Assembly (NCBI GenBank): GCA_947057405.1
Contig: CAMSEJ010000006.1
Coordinates: forward strand, 1-17,516
Direction: 5' to 3'
Length of the DNA: 17,516 nucleotides
From: an uncultured Roseburia sp.
GTDB taxonomy: Bacteria; Bacillota; Clostridia; Lachnospirales; Lachnospiraceae
The notes beneath the pieces were generated by a model, which saw only the letters and a list, made by a program, of their open reading frames with translations, was not told where the DNA came from and did not search any database. Each line of letters starts with the position of its first letter. The stretch's first letter is position 1. The translations under genes and the position numbers were made by a program. Of this stretch, positions 14,611 to 17,516 are shown piece after piece.

Positions 14611-15092
14611 AATTGCGTACACAGCACAGACATGTGATTGATCTTATCTTTCCAATAGCCGTCTTTTTTGTCTTTGCAGCATCCTCGCTTGCTGTGCTGA
14701 TGCTTGCCGCCAATCTTTACGGCAAACAGACCGTAGATGCCGAAGGCAATGACCGGGCACGCATTTCCCTTTCCTATATCAATGAAAAAATCCGCCAGAA
14801 CGACTCCGACGGCGGCATTTTTGTTACTTCCATTGAAGGACAGGACTGCCTAGCCATGCAGACCCGGCTGAACGATGTCCTCTACACAACCTACATCTAC
14901 GGTCACGAGGGCATGTTAAAGGAACTGTTTATCCGCAACGATGTGGAAGCGCATTTAAACGACGGCAAACCGATAATGGAACTGAACGGTTTTACGATAG
15001 AGGAAATCGCAGACGGCCTATTCCGCTTTACGTCCGTCGATCCGGACGGGAACACGCAGACTCTGATCTCTTCGGAAAGGAGTACGCTATGA
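14607..15092 (+). CDS. DUF4860-like single-pass membrane protein of the pilus-like operon
   Basis: This 161-residue protein starts with a short basic cytoplasmic segment (MKLRTQHRHVIDLIF), followed by a long membrane helix (about 12-36) and an extracytoplasmic domain. The sequence ARISLSYINEKIRQND (51-66), then strand-rich text ending in DGLFRFTSVDPDGN, resembles what I recall as DUF4860, a family found beside GspF and PilT genes in clostridial genomes. I hold that name with moderate confidence. It lacks a prepilin cleavage site but has pseudopilin-like layout: N-terminal helix, then a small beta domain. It starts at TTG within the preceding stop codon (TTGA) and its own stop overlaps the next start (ATGA at 15089-15092), so three genes are translationally coupled. 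The role is inferred as a minor subunit or assembly accessory. Confidence 0.7.
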   Translation: MKLRTQHRHVIDLIFPIAVFFVFAASSLAVLMLAANLYGKQTVDAEGNDRARISLSYINEKIRQNDSDGGIFVTSIEGQDCLAMQTRLNDVLYTTYIYGHEGMLKELFIRNDVEAHLNDGKPIMELNGFTIEEIADGLFRFTSVDPDGNTQTLISSERSTL

Positions 15093-15541
15093 ACCATTCC
15101 GACAACAGCCACTCCCGTATGTTCCTGATGGAGCTTATCATTGCCATCCTGTTCTTCTCGCTGGCAAGCACCGTCTGCCTTCAGATGTTTGCCGCCTCCC
15201 GCCGGATCAGCGGGGACGCAACGGCATTGAACATGGCCGTCAACCAGGCAGGCAACGCCGCCGAGCTGTTAAAGCATGCCCGGTCCACAGGTATCCCGTT
15301 TCCTGACTGCCTGCTTTCGCAGTACCCGCATACGGTAACGGATACGGACAAAGCCGCCGTTTATTTTGACGAAAACTGGAACCACTGTGAAACCCACAAT
15401 GCGGCTTATTTCATGCAGATCACGCAGGGAAAAGAAACGGAGGGCGTCCGTTCCTGCCAAATTGCGGTCTGGGATACGGCTGACAGTAAAGACGCCGTCT
15501 ATACCCTGGATTTAAAGCTACATGCGCCCCTCCGGCCATAA
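15089..15541 (+). CDS. Noncanonical pseudopilin-like protein
   Basis: This 150-residue protein has the N-terminal helix MFLMELIIAILFFSLASTVCLQMFAASRR (11-39). It resembles a type IV pilin stem: a Glu five residues into the hydrophobic helix (Glu15 if Met11 is counted as +1), aliphatic residues after it, and a charged turn. The residue before it is Arg10 where prepilins have Gly, so cleavage by a standard prepilin peptidase is unlikely. The rest is a soluble extracytoplasmic domain with NMAVNQAGNAAELLKHARS, typical of minor pseudopilins of GspI/GspJ style. The start overlaps the previous stop (ATGA), with GGAAAGGAG just upstream. The next gene begins 25 bases after its stop. The family call is by pattern only. 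Confidence 0.7.
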   Translation: MNHSDNSHSRMFLMELIIAILFFSLASTVCLQMFAASRRISGDATALNMAVNQAGNAAELLKHARSTGIPFPDCLLSQYPHTVTDTDKAAVYFDENWNHCETHNAAYFMQITQGKETEGVRSCQIAVWDTADSKDAVYTLDLKLHAPLRP

Positions 15542-15566
15542 TCTTTTTACAACGAGGTATCCGCTT

Positions 15567-16058
15567 ATGAAAAAGAAAAGCTTACCGGTTACAAATATCG
15601 GGACAACATCCCTGATGATGGTTTTTATCGTTCTGTGCATGGTTACTTTTGCTGCCCTGTCCCTCTCTTCGGCAATGCGCGACGCGCGCTTCGGACAGAA
15701 AATACAGGCGCATTCCGACGACTATTACACTGCTTCCAACGAAGCCGAGACGATTTTGGCGCAGGCAGACCGCATCTTCGCAGACGCCTTTACAGACGCG
15801 TCAGACGAAAAGGAATTTTACCGCATGGTAGAGGAGCAGACACAGGCATTTGCCACGGCAGGCCGGTCAGACGGGCAGTTTGTGCTGTCCTACCGGGTCA
15901 ATCTGAATGACACTCAGGCGCTTTCGGTCCGCCTTGCCGTGCATTCCCCCAACCAGATAAAACAAAAAGAAGCAGATTCTTTTTATAAAATCCTTTCCTG
16001 GCAGGTGATCCACACGGATACCTGGGAAGGCGACAATACACTCAAACTTATACAATAA
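15567..16058 (+). CDS. PilX-like small membrane protein of the pilus-like operon
   Basis: This 163-residue protein has a basic N terminus (MKKKSLPVTN) and one membrane helix (GTTSLMMVFIVLCMVTFAALSL, about 12-33). A coil-prone region follows (YYTASNEAETILAQADRIF), then a small domain with strands (FVLSYRVNLNDTQALSVRLAV). The order basic tail, helix, SSAMRDARFGQ resembles PilX/PulK-style minor pilins that cap or prime type IV filaments, but no prepilin cleavage site is seen. I chose ATG 15567, with CGAGG nine bases upstream. The longer frame from 15522 would overlap the preceding gene and add MRPSGHNLFTTRYPL, a poor N terminus. It lies between the pseudopilin-like gene and the PilT-type ATPase gene, which starts 23 bases later. 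Confidence 0.65.
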   Translation: MKKKSLPVTNIGTTSLMMVFIVLCMVTFAALSLSSAMRDARFGQKIQAHSDDYYTASNEAETILAQADRIFADAFTDASDEKEFYRMVEEQTQAFATAGRSDGQFVLSYRVNLNDTQALSVRLAVHSPNQIKQKEADSFYKILSWQVIHTDTWEGDNTLKLIQ

Positions 16059-16081
16059 TTCAATTTAAGGAGGCTGCGTTT

Positions 16082-17143
16082 ATGGAATTAAATGCAATTA
16101 ATTTACTGGAAAAAGCGGTCCAGGAGGGGGCATCAGACGTGTTTATCGTAGCCGGACTGCCGGTATCCATGCGGCTGCAGGGCGCCATCGTCAAAATTGG
16201 CGAAGATCGGCTTTTACCGGACGATACGGCTTCTGTAATTTCACAGATCTACGAAATGGCAGGCGGCCGTCCCCTTGATACGTTAAACGAATACGGAGAC
16301 GACGATTTTTCCTTTGCCATCCCCGGACTTTCCCGGTTCCGTGTCAGCGCATATAAACAAAGGAGCACGCTCTCCATTGTCATCCGGATTATCACGTTCT
16401 CCCTGCCGGATCCCGGACAGCTTGGCATTCCGGAGAAAATCATTGATTTTGCCAAGTTTCCGAAGGGACTGGTACTGATTACCGGAGCCGCAGGCAGCGG
16501 CAAATCGACCTCGCTTGCCTGCATTATTGACTATATCAACCGGCACTATGACAAACACATCATTACGCTGGAGGATCCGCTGGAATATCTGCACAGGCAC
16601 AACCGCAGCATTGTCAGCCAGCGTGAAATCAACGTCGATACGGAAAGCTATGTAACCGCGCTGCGTGCGGCGCTGCGCCAGAGCCCGAACGTAATCCTGC
16701 TTGGTGAAATGCGCGATTATGAAACCATCCAGGTTGCCATGACGGCAGCGGAAACGGGTCATTTAATTTTCTCAACGCTGCATACCATCGGCGCAGCAAA
16801 TACGATTGACCGTATTATAGACGTATTTCCGCCGAACCAGCAGCACCAGATTGCAGTGCAGCTTTCCATGGTATTGCAGGCAGTTGTTTCACAGCAGCTT
16901 GTACCGTCGGTCAACGGGACAATGGTTCCCGCGTTTGAAATTATGACGGTTACGCCCGCAATACGAAATATGATCCGGGACAATAAGATCCCGCAGTTAG
17001 ACGGAATTATCTACTCCTCAGCGAGCGCGGATATGATTTCCATGGATACGAGCCTGCTGAATTTGTATAAGGCAAAACGGATTACGGCTGAGACGGCGCT
17101 TGATTTTGCAACGCACCCGGATATGCTAAAGAAGCGCTTATAA
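16082..17143 (+). CDS. PilT-type secretion ATPase (type IV pilus retraction family)
   Basis: This 353-residue cytoplasmic hexameric ATPase of the GspE/PilT superfamily converts ATP hydrolysis into movement of pilin subunits through the platform protein. The N-terminal domain starts ASDVFIVAGLPVSMRLQG (17-34), as in PilT. The core carries Walker A GAAGSGKST (135-143), an Asp box TLEDPLEY (162-169), Walker B VILLGEMRD (204-212, Glu209) and a His box AETGHLIFSTLHT (223-235). Residues 293-301, AIRNMIRDN, match the AIRNLIRE motif characteristic of PilT retraction motors and not of PilB assembly motors. Length is close to the usual ~345-350. AAGGAGG (16067-16073) lies eight bases before ATG 16082. 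It is the last gene of the operon and the only ATPase in it. The family is certain; a function in retraction here is inferred. Confidence 0.93.
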   Translation: MELNAINLLEKAVQEGASDVFIVAGLPVSMRLQGAIVKIGEDRLLPDDTASVISQIYEMAGGRPLDTLNEYGDDDFSFAIPGLSRFRVSAYKQRSTLSIVIRIITFSLPDPGQLGIPEKIIDFAKFPKGLVLITGAAGSGKSTSLACIIDYINRHYDKHIITLEDPLEYLHRHNRSIVSQREINVDTESYVTALRAALRQSPNVILLGEMRDYETIQVAMTAAETGHLIFSTLHTIGAANTIDRIIDVFPPNQQHQIAVQLSMVLQAVVSQQLVPSVNGTMVPAFEIMTVTPAIRNMIRDNKIPQLDGIIYSSASADMISMDTSLLNLYKAKRITAETALDFATHPDMLKKRL

Positions 17144-17155
17144 AACATACCATAC

Positions 17156-17261
17156 AAAACGGGGCTGTCAGAACATGACCTTGTCTACAATATCGTTATC
17201 AGAACGTATTCTTGAAACAGTATATTGTAAACAATCCGTCATTTCCCGACAGCCCCGTTTT
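17156..17261. repeat. Nested 106-bp palindromic element, MITE-like, probably also a bidirectional terminator
   Basis: The outer arms AAAACGGGGCTGTC (17156-17169) and GACAGCCCCGTTTT (17248-17261) are a perfect 14-bp inverted repeat. Further in, ATGAC (17175-17179) pairs with GTCAT (17238-17242), TTGT (17181-17184) with ACAA (17231-17234), and TACAATAT (17186-17193) with ATATTGTA (17222-17229). A 28-base loop is left. The whole element folds as one long imperfect hairpin between the converging pilT-like and queT-like genes. A runs on the left and T runs on the right suit termination in both directions. Block 17237-17256 is identical to 11069-11088. No target-site duplication is evident. A family of dispersed non-autonomous elements is inferred, not shown. 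Confidence 0.75.
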
Positions 17262-17272
17262 ATCTGTTCCCG

Positions 17273-17516
17273 TCAGGACTGCATTGCTTTTGCAAACAGG
17301 ATATTTTTGTATTTATTCAATACGCCAAGCAGGATCATCCCCAGAACCCCACAGGAAATAATTTCACCAATTCCTACCGTCAGCATAAAATAAGGGACAG
17401 AGCCCTCAAATTGGTACACATATGCCAGGATAAACGGGACAATCAGGGTATTTGCCACAATCGGAGCAAGCGGCGCTGCCCACATATGCTTACGGAGCAG
17501 AAACGTTCCGGCTAGA
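17273..17516 (-). CDS. queT: QueT-type transporter family protein, C-terminal part (cut by window edge)
   Basis: These are the last ~80 residues of a small polytopic membrane protein; the frame stays open to the right edge with no start reached. The text MWAAPLAPIVANTLIVPFILAYVY, followed by YFMLTVGIGEIISCGVLGMILL and ending NKYKNILFAKAMQS, matches the C-terminal half of QueT. QueT proteins are substrate-binding (S) components of energy-coupling-factor transporters linked to uptake of queuosine precursors (preQ0/preQ1). Two membrane helices are visible, with the conserved GIGEIISCGVLG between. A preQ1 riboswitch, if there is one, would lie upstream, outside the window. The gene converges on the pilT-like gene across the palindromic element. 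The symbol denotes family only. Confidence 0.8.
   Translation of the reverse strand, partial: LAGTFLLRKHMWAAPLAPIVANTLIVPFILAYVYQFEGSVPYFMLTVGIGEIISCGVLGMILLGVLNKYKNILFAKAMQS

Noticed and set aside
17175..17393. Plus-strand frame of 72 codons between the pilT-like and queT-like genes
   Set aside because: It runs through the palindromic element and then antisense into the queT-like gene, and has no ribosome binding site.

Overview
The window looks like a chromosomal segment of a Gram-positive anaerobe of the class Clostridia, most likely a Lachnospiraceae-type gut bacterium. This is inferred from protein style: an RND exporter with an internal coiled coil, a QueT-type transporter, DUF6440 and DUF3892 proteins, an SseB-family protein and a compact type IV pilus-like operon. 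AGGAGG-type ribosome sites and moderate base composition agree. No phage genes, transposase, CRISPR array, rRNA or tRNA were seen. Both edges cut through genes: tyrS on the left and a queT-like gene on the right.

Layout. 1-1100: the 3' end of tyrS converges on a small alarmone synthetase gene. 1153-3102: divergent promoters and a Na/Pi-cotransporter-family protein with a PhoU-like tail. 3195-5212: a KDPG/KHG aldolase and an L-lactate dehydrogenase, closely spaced and closed by a terminator. The aldolase makes pyruvate and the dehydrogenase consumes it. 5267-9570: a 1332-residue RND exporter with a candidate operator in front, translationally coupled to a small DUF6440 protein, then a strong bidirectional terminator. 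9570-11093: a DUF3892 protein (minus strand), a divergent SseB-family protein and a terminator shared with a convergent SpoU/TrmH-type RNA methyltransferase.

12033-17143 is the most distinctive part. A good promoter precedes a transglutaminase-fold lipoprotein, then a compact run of pilus-like genes: a GspF/PilC platform protein, four small single-pass membrane proteins (pilin-like, DUF4860-like, noncanonical pseudopilin, PilX-like) and a PilT-type ATPase. Overlapping start and stop codons suggest coupled translation. No PilB-type assembly ATPase, prepilin peptidase or canonical G|FxxxE prepilin is present. The ATPase carries an AIRNLIRE-like motif typical of retraction motors.

The operon ends in a 106-bp nested palindrome (17156-17261) that shares an exact 20-bp block with the sseB/trmH terminator 6 kb away. 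This suggests a dispersed palindromic element used as a terminator. Main candidates for something undescribed are the PilT-only filament operon, the dispersed palindrome and the RND exporter with a built-in coiled coil. All functions are assigned by reading the sequence, without database searches.
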